From an uncultured Bdellovibrionales bacterium (lineage in GTDB: Bacteria; Bdellovibrionota; FAC87; UBA2466), in NCBI GenBank assembly GCA_937903155.1, contig CALCZU010000014.1, positions 1 through 59,737 of the forward strand: a stretch of 59,737 nt of DNA, given 5' to 3'. Within the stretch, counting starts at the first letter, position 1, and each line of letters opens with the position of its first letter. A program made the position numbers and the translations under genes. Below, one piece after another: positions 8,630-16,997 of the stretch. The notes under the pieces were generated by a model. It was not told the DNA's origin, did not search any database, and saw only the letters and a program-made list of their open reading frames with translations.

Positions 8630-9931
8630 TCAACTAAAAATGACCTGAGCGAGGGTCTGACCGTTTTTCTGATTTACCGAAAACTTCCATCCATACTTCT
8701 TACAGAGCGTGCAAACGAGCGCCAAACCGAGACCCGTCCCCTTAACCCCTTCTTTTTTTACGAAATTAAAAGGCTGCCCCAGTTTGGATAAAACGGTAGC
8801 AGGAAGCCCCGGGCCGGCATCGATGACTTTGAGGGATTTTTCTTCTACTAAAATAACAATTTTTTCGTTCGACGGAGAATATTTCAACGCGTTTTCGATC
8901 AGATTACTGCAGAGCTGTTCGACATGAGTTGGAGATGCGAACACGGTGACGGAGGTCATCTCCTGAATCTCAACTCGCTCCGGCGGAATGTGGGGATTTC
9001 TTTTGACATAATTTTTTAGGGTTGAGTTTAAAGTGACCGCATGAATGTCTTTTGGGCCTTTGCTTTCGTTTTCGAGCGACGACCACTCTAAAAAAGCATT
9101 GATCAAACTCCCCATTCTTTCGATTTCATCTAAGGCACTCTGATCTTTTTTCGCCTCTAAATTATTTCTTAGAATGGTCATCGGAGTTTTTAATTCGTGA
9201 GCCATTAGAGCGGTCCAACTTTTGAAAGTACTCGAGCTATCATTAATTTTTTCGGTGAGGCGATTGACAGAAGAAACCAGCTTTGAAAATTCATCGGGAT
9301 CGGTCGAGATAGGGAGAATCCCTTTCGCTGTGTGAAACTCGGGGTTCGCATTTTCCATTTGATTGGTCACATGATCTAAATACAGCGCCAAATGTCGGAG
9401 GGGTGAAAGAAGTTGTCCTGCTAATAAATAGGAAATTCCTAAAATTCCCGCGATAATCAAAAAACAATAGCCTAAAAATCTTAAGTCCAGCATTTTCCAA
9501 GCCGATTCTTCGCGGTCTAGGAAAAGTCCGACTTGCAGAACCTGTTTTCTCTCTACCGGCACGCTCAGAAGCCGAATCGTATGGGACCCTTGATGGATCG
9601 TATCCCAACCCGCCCCGAGAGGTAACTCGTCTGGTACAAAATCAGCGTTTGCGTTTGAATAGATGATTTTTCCACCCGATCGTCGTAACAAAATGATCTT
9701 TGCGATTTTTTTAGTCCCTAGAATATCGTGAAGGTACTCTTCGGCTTCTTCAAAATCGTCGATCGGGAGCTGCGAAATATCTGACGAGATGAGGGCGGTG
9801 GCCGTCGTTTCGATCTCTCTATCGATGAGCCGCATTCTCTCGCTTTTCAAAAAGTAGAAATGCATCGCCGATACAGCAACGATCGTAAGGAGTAGCGCGA
9901 TGAAAATGTTGACGACAAATCTACGCTTCAA
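8630..9931 (-). CDS. Membrane sensor histidine kinase
   Basis: A 433-residue inner-membrane kinase. TM1 spans about 7-28, a periplasmic sensor domain 29-150, and TM2 about 152-173. A HAMP-like linker follows. The dimerisation helix has the phospho-acceptor His245 (MAHELKTP). The ATPase domain carries NLIENALKYSP (343-353), DAGPG (371-375) and GTGLGLALV (398-406). The first 11 bases overlap the 3' end of the response-regulator gene, so the pair is translationally coupled. The sensor domain gives no clear ligand. Confidence 0.93.
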   Translation of the reverse strand: MKRRFVVNIFIALLLTIVAVSAMHFYFLKSERMRLIDREIETTATALISSDISQLPIDDFEEAEEYLHDILGTKKIAKIILLRRSGGKIIYSNANADFVPDELPLGAGWDTIHQGSHTIRLLSVPVERKQVLQVGLFLDREESAWKMLDLRFLGYCFLIIAGILGISYLLAGQLLSPLRHLALYLDHVTNQMENANPEFHTAKGILPISTDPDEFSKLVSSVNRLTEKINDSSSTFKSWTALMAHELKTPMTILRNNLEAKKDQSALDEIERMGSLINAFLEWSSLENESKGPKDIHAVTLNSTLKNYVKRNPHIPPERVEIQEMTSVTVFASPTHVEQLCSNLIENALKYSPSNEKIVILVEEKSLKVIDAGPGLPATVLSKLGQPFNFVKKEGVKGTGLGLALVCTLCKKYGWKFSVNQKNGQTLAQVIFS

Positions 9932-10601
9932 TCCAATAACCTATGTTTCTTTTACTCGCGATGATGACTTCGCTTTTTGAGGACTCTAATTTTCTTCGCA
10001 AGTTATTGATCGTGACTTCAACCACATTGGACTCTACTTCATATTGCGAATTCCAGATTTGATCGAGAAGTTGAAAGCGGTTATAGACTCTTCCCGGTTG
10101 CTTCAAAAAGATCAAAAGAAGCTGGTATTCTTTCTGAGAAAGTTCGAGTTTTTTACCGGAAATTGCAACCGAGTGTTCCACTAAATCAACTTTGCAGTCA
10201 CGAAACACGAGGTGTTTACGCACTTCACCGACCGGATTACGGCGCGACAAAACGCGGATCCGAGCAGAGAGTTCTACGAATGAAAACGGTTTCGAAACAT
10301 AATCATCCGCCCCTTTGTCGAGGAGGTCGGCTTTTTCCTCTGCGGAACCGACAGCGGACAGAATTAGAATGGCACATTTGGGATGCGTTTTTTTTAAGAG
10401 GGGGATGAGTTCACACCCATCTTGGTCCTCGAGCATTCGGTCGAGCAGTACAAAATCGATCAGTTGTTCGGAATCTTGCTCAATCGTCTCTTTTGCCGAT
10501 TGAAAGCTTGCGGCTCCCAAAGTGGTATGACCCTCAGCCTTCAGTCCATTGACTAAGAAATCGCGGATTTTTTGTTCATCTTCGACAACAAGCACATGCA
10601 T
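9921..10601 (-). CDS. OmpR/PhoB-family response regulator
   Basis: A 226-residue DNA-binding regulator and partner of the kinase downstream. The receiver domain has the acidic pair E7-D8, phospho-acceptor Asp54 (LLDRMLED) and the SKP signature lysine near 104. The C-terminal winged helix contains ELSQKEYQLL and a VVEVTINNLRRKL recognition region typical of OmpR. It is first in the operon; about 86 bases separate it from the next upstream gene and should hold its promoter. Targets are unknown. Confidence 0.95.
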   Translation of the reverse strand: MHVLVVEDEQKIRDFLVNGLKAEGHTTLGAASFQSAKETIEQDSEQLIDFVLLDRMLEDQDGCELIPLLKKTHPKCAILILSAVGSAEEKADLLDKGADDYVSKPFSFVELSARIRVLSRRNPVGEVRKHLVFRDCKVDLVEHSVAISGKKLELSQKEYQLLLIFLKQPGRVYNRFQLLDQIWNSQYEVESNVVEVTINNLRRKLESSKSEVIIASKRNIGYWIEA

Positions 10602-10687
10602 AGAAAAAGTATGGGCGTTCTAAAATAGGTTGTCTATGGAAACAACGGAAGGCGCAGTCATGGATGCCGCACCTCCCGTCTGAGAAA

Positions 10688-10927
10688 TTACTTACCGAGT
10701 TTGCCTTTGATGCAATTGTGGAGATCTTTTCCTTTAAGATCTGCATTTTCTTTTAAGCATTCTTTGCGAGCATCTTTACGAGCTGCACGATGCGAGGGAG
10801 CTTTTGCTTCGGTGGACTTTTCTGTCGCTGCTGGGACAGGAGCCGCTGGAGGAACCTCTTCGTTCGCGTGGATGACGGGGCTGAATGCAAGTCCAGCCAA
10901 GATAAGAGACAATGCTACTTTTTTCAT
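10688..10927 (-). CDS. Small secreted Ala/Pro- and Lys-rich protein
   Basis: 79 residues starting at ATG 10927, which is preceded by AAGGAAAAA; an upstream in-frame ATG would add an implausible N terminus before the signal peptide. The signal peptide (MKKVALSLILAGLAFSPVIHA) is followed by an Ala/Pro linker and a basic C terminus containing ECLKENADLKGKDLHNCIKG. The two Cys and the motif faintly resemble PsiF-type repeats, but this is not secure. Function unknown; it is likely periplasmic. Confidence 0.75.
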   Translation of the reverse strand: MKKVALSLILAGLAFSPVIHANEEVPPAAPVPAATEKSTEAKAPSHRAARKDARKECLKENADLKGKDLHNCIKGKLGK

Positions 10928-11136
10928 ACATTTTTCCTTTGATAATTGAATTCGTGGAACCACTCCACTTGATCCTAGAATAGAAGATCCCGCGCATTGA
11001 CGCATGAAGTGGAGATTAAAACAATTTAATTTTCGCCAGACTCTACCTTAACATTTGCATCCAATACTGAGGCGTCTCTAGATTGCTAACTTTACTCGGC
11101 AAAATGCGCTTGATATCAAAAGTTGGGGGTTAAAAA

Positions 11137-11970
11137 ATGAATAAGTTAATTGGGTTGTCTTTTGTCTTGGTATGCCTATCGGCCTGTCAAAAAAGTCAAA
11201 ATCTCGAAACCATTCCTTACACGTATCTAAGCGGTCGGACATTTACCGATAAAAAAGTAAACTACGAAGTCATCGATGGGGAAGCTATTGTCGAAGGGGA
11301 TATTTCGCTCGGAACTCAAGAACAGGCTGAAGCGATCCGAAACTTCAAAGAAAAAAGTCGCAATGCGGTCAGTGTCTCCGCGAGATCGTCTCTGTGGGAA
11401 AAAGGCATCGTCTACTATGAAGTGGATCCCGCACTTCCTAATCCTGACAGAGTTTTCGAAGCACAGGCGATGATTCAAGAAGTTAGCCGAATTCGATTTG
11501 TGAAAAGAACAAGCCAACGCGATTACGTCTATTACCAAGCCGTCGCAGGAACCGTGTGTTCTTCGGGTGTGGGACGCAGAGGCGGACGACAGGTGATTAA
11601 ACTCAGCGAACGTTGTTCTGTGGGCAGTACCGCTCATGAGTCGCTCCATGCGCTCGGTCTGTGGCACGAGCAAAGTCGCAGTGACCGAGATGATTTCATC
11701 GTGATCCACTGGGATAATATTGAGTCGGAGAAGAAATTTAATTTCGATTTCATTGGGGAAAACGAACGGCTTTTAAACGACTACGATTATTCTTCGATTA
11801 TGCATTATGGATCGATGGCTTTTTCGAAGAATGAAAAGCCTACGATTACGAAAAAGGACGGAAGCTCGACGAAGGGAATGGGGCAGCGGAAGGGTTTGAG
11901 TGACGGAGATGTGAAGGCGATCAACTCTCTTTACAGCAGAGATGAGGGTGAACTCGCGATTCGGAATTAA
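11137..11970 (+). CDS. Astacin-like (M12A) zinc metalloprotease lipoprotein
   Basis: A 277-residue protein with a lipobox (LSAC, Cys17). The catalytic domain has the full astacin signature HESLHALGLWHE, giving ligands His167, His171 and His177 with catalytic Glu168. The Met-turn SIMHYG (220-225) contains the further Tyr ligand expected in astacins. It is probably tethered to the envelope and acts on extracellular or periplasmic proteins. It stands alone on the plus strand; the stop codon falls inside an AT-only repeat. GGGG precedes the ATG closely. Confidence 0.93.
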   Translation: MNKLIGLSFVLVCLSACQKSQNLETIPYTYLSGRTFTDKKVNYEVIDGEAIVEGDISLGTQEQAEAIRNFKEKSRNAVSVSARSSLWEKGIVYYEVDPALPNPDRVFEAQAMIQEVSRIRFVKRTSQRDYVYYQAVAGTVCSSGVGRRGGRQVIKLSERCSVGSTAHESLHALGLWHEQSRSDRDDFIVIHWDNIESEKKFNFDFIGENERLLNDYDYSSIMHYGSMAFSKNEKPTITKKDGSSTKGMGQRKGLSDGDVKAINSLYSRDEGELAIRN

Positions 11971-12000
11971 TATTAATATTAAGTTTAATATTAATATTAA
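11967..12000. repeat. Tandem self-complementary 16-bp AT-only repeat
   Basis: The 16-mer ttaatattaatattaa occurs at 11967-11982 and again at 11985-12000, separated by gt. The unit is its own reverse complement, so the copies are both direct and inverted repeats. The TAA stop of the astacin gene (11968-11970) lies inside the first copy. It could be a low-stability hairpin, a binding site for an AT-specific protein, or simple-sequence expansion. Confidence 0.85.
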
Positions 12001-12016
12001 ATGAGATGTGAAGATG

Positions 12017-12048
12017 AAAGAGGCGGGGGGTGCATTTCCCGCCTCTTT
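12017..12048. terminator. Bidirectional hairpin terminator
   Basis: A perfect 11-bp stem, aaagaggcggg (12017-12027) with cccgcctcttt (12038-12048), closes a 10-base loop. It lies between the ends of the plus-strand astacin gene and a small minus-strand gene, where a shared bidirectional terminator is expected. The U-tract is short (three T) in either direction. Confidence 0.7.
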
Positions 12049-12066
12049 GGCTGGTCGTAAGGTTGG

Positions 12067-12240
12067 TTAATTCAAGAAGATATTGGGTTGGTTTTCGTTC
12101 GCACCAAAGAGTTGAATTTTTTTAACATCAAACTTTTGGATGAAGAGAACTGAGAGAATCGAAAATAAAATTCCGTAAACAACTCCCGCCCATAAAATTT
12201 GTACTGTCGGTTGCTGCTTCAGGATTTTTTTTTCTTTCAT
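12067..12240 (-). CDS. 57-residue single-pass membrane protein
   Basis: A short reading frame from ATG 12240 to TAA 12067, with a very strong Shine-Dalgarno (GGAAGGAGAG) about 4 bases upstream. The protein starts MKEKKILKQQ, has one hydrophobic helix at about 14-35 (VQILWAGVVYGILFSILSVL) and a polar tail ending IFLN. Cytoplasmic lysines before the helix suggest N-in topology. No family is recognised. It could be a subunit or regulator of a membrane complex. Confidence 0.7.
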   Translation of the reverse strand: MKEKKILKQQPTVQILWAGVVYGILFSILSVLFIQKFDVKKIQLFGANENQPNIFLN

Positions 12241-12353
12241 CTACTCTCCTTCCTGACATCTAAATAGAGCAAAGAAGATGCCAAACTCTTTTAGGCATGA
12301 GGAGATAGAAACCGGGGCCGTTTAGACACCTCTTTAGGTTCTCGCAACCTGAT

Positions 12354-12382
12354 TTGACCGTGTAATAAGGTGCTTTTACACT
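12354..12382 (+). promoter_or_regulatory. Sigma70-type promoter for the esterase, leaderless geometry
   Basis: TTGACC (12354-12359) and TACACT (12377-12382) are separated by 17 bases, close to the consensus. A transcription start 7-8 bases after the -10 box would fall at about 12389-12390, on the ATG of the esterase gene. No Shine-Dalgarno precedes that ATG. Confidence 0.55.
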
Positions 12383-12389
12383 TTACGAG

Positions 12390-13364
12390 ATGCTAAAAAT
12401 TCTAAAACACGTAAGCACCGTTTTAAAAAACAACCCGTTGGGTGATACGGTGAGCCGAGACTTGTATGTTTATCTCCCTCCCGACTATGACCCCTCACAG
12501 GCCTATCCGACCTTGCTTGCTCTCAGCGGCTTTACAGGAACGGGTGCCCAGTTTTTCAATCGCGATACGCTAACCGAAGATCTGGATTCGAGAATCAACC
12601 GGTTGATTCTCTCAAGAGCCACCCAGCCCTTGATTCTAGTCGCGCCCGACTGCTTTAATCGATTGGGCGGAAGCCAATACATCAATTCACCTGCTATTGG
12701 GAATTATGAGGACTATCTTATCCAAGAAATCCTCCCCTTTATCGAAAGCCAATTTAAGGTGCTCGGCTGGGGCGTCTTAGGGAAGTCATCGGGAGGCTAT
12801 GGTTCGATGGTTCTGCCCATGCGACATCCCGGTCGATTTAAAGCCTTGGCTTGCCACTCTGGAGATTCAAATTTTGAGTTAGGATATTTGCCCGATTTAA
12901 AGATCGCATTGGACGCTTTTAAAAAAGCGGGAGGGCCTAAAAAATGGCTTGAAGACTTTTGGAAAGATGTGAATCACAAGCGACGGGGATACCACGACAC
13001 ACTCAATATTCTCGCCATGGCGGCTCACTACTCCCCTCACCCCGACTTTGAATTGGGGATCGAATTTCCCATCGATTTAGAAACGGGCGTCTTTAAATTC
13101 GATGTTTGGAAACGTTGGCAAGCGCTTGATCCGGTCCGCATGATCTCTCACCATAAAAAGGCGCTCCACCAGCTAAAATACGTCTACATCGACTGCGGGA
13201 ATCGGGACGAATTCGGCTTGCACTGGGGCTCTCGGGCGATGTCACAAGAATTGAAAAAAATTGGAGTCCTTCACGATCACGAGGAATTCGATGATGGCCA
13301 TATGTCTGTGGGGTATCGAATGGACGTGAGTATTCCCCGACTGGTAAAATCCCTGCTACAATAG
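12390..13364 (+). CDS. Esterase D-family alpha/beta hydrolase
   Basis: A 324-residue protein of the putative-esterase (PF00756-like) group. VYLPPDYD near the N terminus is typical, the nucleophile elbow is GKSSG with Ser133, and a late GHM (near 309) supplies the likely catalytic His; an Asp in DCGNRDEFG is a candidate acid. No signal peptide is seen, so a cytoplasmic role is likely. Substrate unknown (family members act on carboxyl esters such as siderophores or S-formylglutathione). The next gene starts 8 bases after the stop. Translation may be leaderless. Confidence 0.85.
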   Translation: MLKILKHVSTVLKNNPLGDTVSRDLYVYLPPDYDPSQAYPTLLALSGFTGTGAQFFNRDTLTEDLDSRINRLILSRATQPLILVAPDCFNRLGGSQYINSPAIGNYEDYLIQEILPFIESQFKVLGWGVLGKSSGGYGSMVLPMRHPGRFKALACHSGDSNFELGYLPDLKIALDAFKKAGGPKKWLEDFWKDVNHKRRGYHDTLNILAMAAHYSPHPDFELGIEFPIDLETGVFKFDVWKRWQALDPVRMISHHKKALHQLKYVYIDCGNRDEFGLHWGSRAMSQELKKIGVLHDHEEFDDGHMSVGYRMDVSIPRLVKSLLQ

Positions 13365-13372
13365 ATAAAACG

Positions 13373-14593
13373 ATGAAAAACTTGCTTTTAATCCTAGCCA
13401 TCATTTGTGCTCTGTTCGGAGTCGTCACTTTGGACTTGGAGTCGGTCAAATGGGGAAGCTTTTCGATAGTCCTTTACTGCCTTCCTCTGCTAAGTCTTCT
13501 TTCTAAAAATAAATCGATTCGAGTCTATGCTTGCTGGGGAGGAGTTTTTCTCATCTTACAAACACTTCTCTCGCTCGTCTTTTACCAGAGATATCACCAC
13601 CTCACACCTTCCATGAAATACCAGTTGGACGTGCAAGGAAATGGACTGCCAGGGATCCAAGGCATTCAAAATATTTCAACCGATAAGTTAGGATTTCGAG
13701 CGACCAAGGAAATTGATTACACTCATAAATCGAAAACCCTTCGAATCTTTGCACTGGGTGCGAGCACGACCGAGCAGATTTATATCGATGACCGCAAAAC
13801 TTGGACCGACCTCCTCCAAACCCGTCTCGAAAATATGACGGGAAACCCGGCGGAAGTGATTAATACCGGAGTTTCAGGACTCCGAATGGTTCACGTCTTG
13901 GACAATTTCAAAAAGATTTTAAAACTGCATCCGGATGTCGCGATTTTTTTGATGGGAATTAACGATTGGAATAAAGATATTATCAATCACTACGATCCAA
14001 GCGTTGAGAAGCTTAATCGATTCTATGGTTTTTTCCATCTCGAGTATTACGACATGACAGAGCTTTACTTACGGAATTCTCTCTTAGGAATTGCCGCACA
14101 AGCCTTCATCCCTCGTCCAAAGTTGCCCGAGGCACCTAATTTTCGGGTCGAAAAAGGAGACTATTTTACGAAACAAAGCAATTCTCTTTCTCGAACGGAT
14201 GTCCGTACATATCAGGCGTCCGATTTAATCGCAGAATATCGAACGTATCTCGAAAAAGCGGTCAAACTCTGCAAATCCCACCATGTTCGTTGCATTTTCA
14301 TGAATCAACCCAATGCTTACAAACCGGGCGTCGACGAAAAAACACGGAAGAATTTCTGGATGACCCCTCCGAATGAATCGTACACATTAGACTTAGAATC
14401 TTTGATTCAGATTGCCGCTCTTTACAATTCGAGATTAAAAGACTTCGCTCAAGCCAATGGCCAAGAGTTCTGTGATTTGGATATTCAAATCCCGCCGTCA
14501 GAAGAAAATTTCTACGATGAAGTCCACTTCAACGAAAAAGGTTCAGAGCTTGTCGCAAGAGCCGCCGCGAACTGCCTAAATGCAAAACATTAA
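13373..14593 (+). CDS. Membrane-anchored SGNH/GDSL-type hydrolase
   Basis: A 406-residue protein with N-terminal membrane segments (about 2-20, 28-43 and 50-70) and an extracytoplasmic SGNH domain. Block I is ALGAST (nucleophile Ser131), block II NTGVSGL (Gly169), block III MGINDW (Asn197), and block V DEVHF (Asp382, His385). Such proteins add or remove acyl or acetyl groups on polysaccharides or lipids. It is co-transcribed with the esterase (8-base gap) and its stop overlaps the convergent methyltransferase gene by 4 bases. Confidence 0.85.
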   Translation: MKNLLLILAIICALFGVVTLDLESVKWGSFSIVLYCLPLLSLLSKNKSIRVYACWGGVFLILQTLLSLVFYQRYHHLTPSMKYQLDVQGNGLPGIQGIQNISTDKLGFRATKEIDYTHKSKTLRIFALGASTTEQIYIDDRKTWTDLLQTRLENMTGNPAEVINTGVSGLRMVHVLDNFKKILKLHPDVAIFLMGINDWNKDIINHYDPSVEKLNRFYGFFHLEYYDMTELYLRNSLLGIAAQAFIPRPKLPEAPNFRVEKGDYFTKQSNSLSRTDVRTYQASDLIAEYRTYLEKAVKLCKSHHVRCIFMNQPNAYKPGVDEKTRKNFWMTPPNESYTLDLESLIQIAALYNSRLKDFAQANGQEFCDLDIQIPPSEENFYDEVHFNEKGSELVARAAANCLNAKH

Positions 14594-15285
14594 GCGGATT
14601 TTCGGCCAACGATAATCGAATAGGTAAAAACGTCTTTGGGACCGAAAGAGTATTCGGCAACGTCGAAGCCGCCTTTTTTCAAAACCGCGGTCACGTCTTT
14701 TTTAGATTGAACACGAGAAATTTCATCCGGATGAAATTTGACGTCTTTTCGGAAGACGATCTTCGTTGCCTTCACCATAAATTTGAAAAAGAGAACGCTT
14801 AAACCGAACTCCGGTGGCCAAAATAAAACAATGTGTCCGTTGTCTTTTAAAACCCGTCGAAATTCGACGAGAGTCTGTTGAATCTGACTTTCGGTGAAAT
14901 GTTCCATCACACCTAGATTGTAAATTCCGTCTAAGCTTTTATCCGGCTTTTGGATAGAAAAGATGCTTGAAAGCAAAGTTTCGCCAGTAGCGTTAGTCTC
15001 TTTGTAGATTTCCAAAGCGCGCGGAGAAATATCCATTCCAATGATTTTAAAATCTTTGCAGATATCTTGATCAACTTGACCACTTCCACATCCTGCATGG
15101 AGAAGAACGGAACCAGGTTTAAAATACTTACGGATAAAATAATTTAGATTCGGACGGATAATCACTTTTCGATAGAATTCAGCAATGAGCGAATATAAAA
15201 CTCCGCCGCGATTTTTTTTATTCCAGTATTCGTTCCACTCGGACCGCTCTTGGACCAAATCATTGGATGTGATGTCTAAGCTCAT
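14590..15285 (-). CDS. Class I SAM-dependent methyltransferase
   Basis: 231 residues. The SAM-binding loop reads LLHAGCGSGQVD (about 62-72), followed by the acidic IGMDIS and the NLGVMEHF motif IV region. RVLKDNGHIVLFWPP is the usual post-IV strand. It is last in a three-gene minus-strand operon after the SDR-GT2 fusion (10-base gap), which suggests methylation of a surface sugar or lipid-linked glycan. Substrate not identifiable. Confidence 0.85.
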   Translation of the reverse strand: MSLDITSNDLVQERSEWNEYWNKKNRGGVLYSLIAEFYRKVIIRPNLNYFIRKYFKPGSVLLHAGCGSGQVDQDICKDFKIIGMDISPRALEIYKETNATGETLLSSIFSIQKPDKSLDGIYNLGVMEHFTESQIQQTLVEFRRVLKDNGHIVLFWPPEFGLSVLFFKFMVKATKIVFRKDVKFHPDEISRVQSKKDVTAVLKKGGFDVAEYSFGPKDVFTYSIIVGRKSA

Positions 15286-15295
15286 TTTTAATCCT

Positions 15296-16987
15296 TTATG
15301 TTTCTTGTCTTTTCGGAAGCAGGTAACACATCTGACCGAGTCTCTCGGCAGAGAGTGTAAATAAAAGCTTTAAGCTTCTGAACATCTCACGGTAGCTCAT
15401 CTTAGAGCTTCCGTAAGTGCGGGTCGGCAGAATGACGGGGATTTCGTCAATTCGATACTGCATGTTGTGAAGCACGTAGATGCTCTCAAAAAAGAACGAG
15501 TAGCCATTCGAACGGACTTTATCGAGGTAGTTTTTCGAAATTCTATCCAAACGGTAGACTCTAAAAGCTCCCGTCGTGTCGTATTTCAATCCCAATAGAA
15601 CAGTAGTTAAAATATGTGCGGTACAGGTGAGAAACTTTCTAAAAATGTTCCAGCTCTTAATCCCATTTTCTTCGAGGTAGCGAGACGCGATCACGACTTC
15701 ATTGTTCTCCGCCCTTTCCAAAAGTTGAGGAATCACTTCCGGGGAGTGTGTAAAGTCTGCATCCATGGTGACAAGCGTTTTGTAGCCTTTAGCCATCGCC
15801 CAAAGAATGCCTTCGCGATGAGCGCTTCCAATTCCAAGCTTTCCCGTGCGGTGAATGACTTTGACTTGCGGATTGAGTTTGGCAATTCCATCCATGATAT
15901 CGCCTGTTCCATCCGGAGAATTATCGTCTAAGAAAAGGATATCGAGATTCGATGCCGTTTTCACAATCCGTTTGTAAAGCGGTTCGATATTTTCTCGTTC
16001 ATTGTAAGTTGGAACAAAAACCAAAACGTCGTTTATTCGTTCGTTTTGCTTCTCGTTCATCATTTTTTCTATCATTCCCCTGAAACTCACACTCGGTTTC
16101 CAACCCGTTTTTTCCATTAATTTTTTGGGACTTCCAATGAGCGGAAGGCTGGAACGAGTCATAATAGTTCCGTTTTCGACGACAAAATCTTGAGTGTTGA
16201 GCCCAAGCAACTCGAACGCGATATCGGTAAACTCTTTAACGGTATGGGGCTCGCCAGTGGCGACAATAAAGTCATCCGGAGTATCGAGTGCCACAATGGC
16301 CAGCATCGCATCGACGAAATCCGGCGCATAACCCCAGTCCACGACCGACGAAAGGCTTCCCAAAGTCAGCTTGTTTGTTTTCCCCAGTTTAATTTCCCAA
16401 GCGGTATCGATAATTTTTTTCGAAATGAATTTTCGAGCGCGATAATGAGATTCGTGATTGTATAAAATTCCGACGCTCGCAAGCACCCCGTGTTGCTTAC
16501 GAAAATACTGACACGCTAAAAGACCCGCAAGTTTTGTCATTCCATAAACATTGACCGGGCGGTAAGGCGTTTGCTCATCCTGGAGAGGGGTTTCGGGGAT
16601 TCCGAAGATATGAGACGAACAGGCATAGAAAAATTTTGTTTTCGATTTTAATTGTCGTAAAGACTCTAAGAAATTAACCACCGAAAAAGCATTTATGTCA
16701 TAACTTCGATTAAAAAGTTCCTTCTCTTCGGGGACTTGATCTTCGGAAGAATGGTGATAAGCCGCTAAGTAATAAATCTCATCCGGTTGAAAAGTTTCGA
16801 TCCCCTTTTTAACGGATTCGATTGCGGAAACATTGATTGCTTCGAATGGACGGCTTCCCATCTGTCGAGACAAAAGTGTCGTCTGACTGCGGCTGACTAG
16901 GCAAAGCTCGTGGTCGGAAGCTAGAAGTTTTTCTTTTAAAAGCTTTCCGTCCTGTCCATCGGAGCCAATGATGAGAATTTTTTTCAT
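15296..16987 (-). CDS. Fusion: NAD-dependent sugar 4,6-dehydratase-like SDR + GT2 glycosyltransferase
   Basis: A 563-residue two-domain protein. Residues 1-315 are an extended SDR like GDP-mannose 4,6-dehydratase: IGSDGQDGK (7-15), ACSSHIFG (122-129), and an intact VYGMTK with Tyr148 and Lys152. Residues 319-563 are a DPM1-like GT2: FVPTYNERENIE, LDDNSPDGTGD (353-363), MDADFTHSP (408-416). No frameshift or stop separates the domains. Fusing a sugar-modifying enzyme to a polyprenol-phosphate glycosyltransferase suggests channelling of a modified sugar to a lipid carrier. Middle gene of a three-gene operon (10-base gap on each side). Confidence 0.88.
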   Translation of the reverse strand: MKKILIIGSDGQDGKLLKEKLLASDHELCLVSRSQTTLLSRQMGSRPFEAINVSAIESVKKGIETFQPDEIYYLAAYHHSSEDQVPEEKELFNRSYDINAFSVVNFLESLRQLKSKTKFFYACSSHIFGIPETPLQDEQTPYRPVNVYGMTKLAGLLACQYFRKQHGVLASVGILYNHESHYRARKFISKKIIDTAWEIKLGKTNKLTLGSLSSVVDWGYAPDFVDAMLAIVALDTPDDFIVATGEPHTVKEFTDIAFELLGLNTQDFVVENGTIMTRSSLPLIGSPKKLMEKTGWKPSVSFRGMIEKMMNEKQNERINDVLVFVPTYNERENIEPLYKRIVKTASNLDILFLDDNSPDGTGDIMDGIAKLNPQVKVIHRTGKLGIGSAHREGILWAMAKGYKTLVTMDADFTHSPEVIPQLLERAENNEVVIASRYLEENGIKSWNIFRKFLTCTAHILTTVLLGLKYDTTGAFRVYRLDRISKNYLDKVRSNGYSFFFESIYVLHNMQYRIDEIPVILPTRTYGSSKMSYREMFRSLKLLFTLSAERLGQMCYLLPKRQET

Positions 16988-16997
16988 TCAAAAATTC

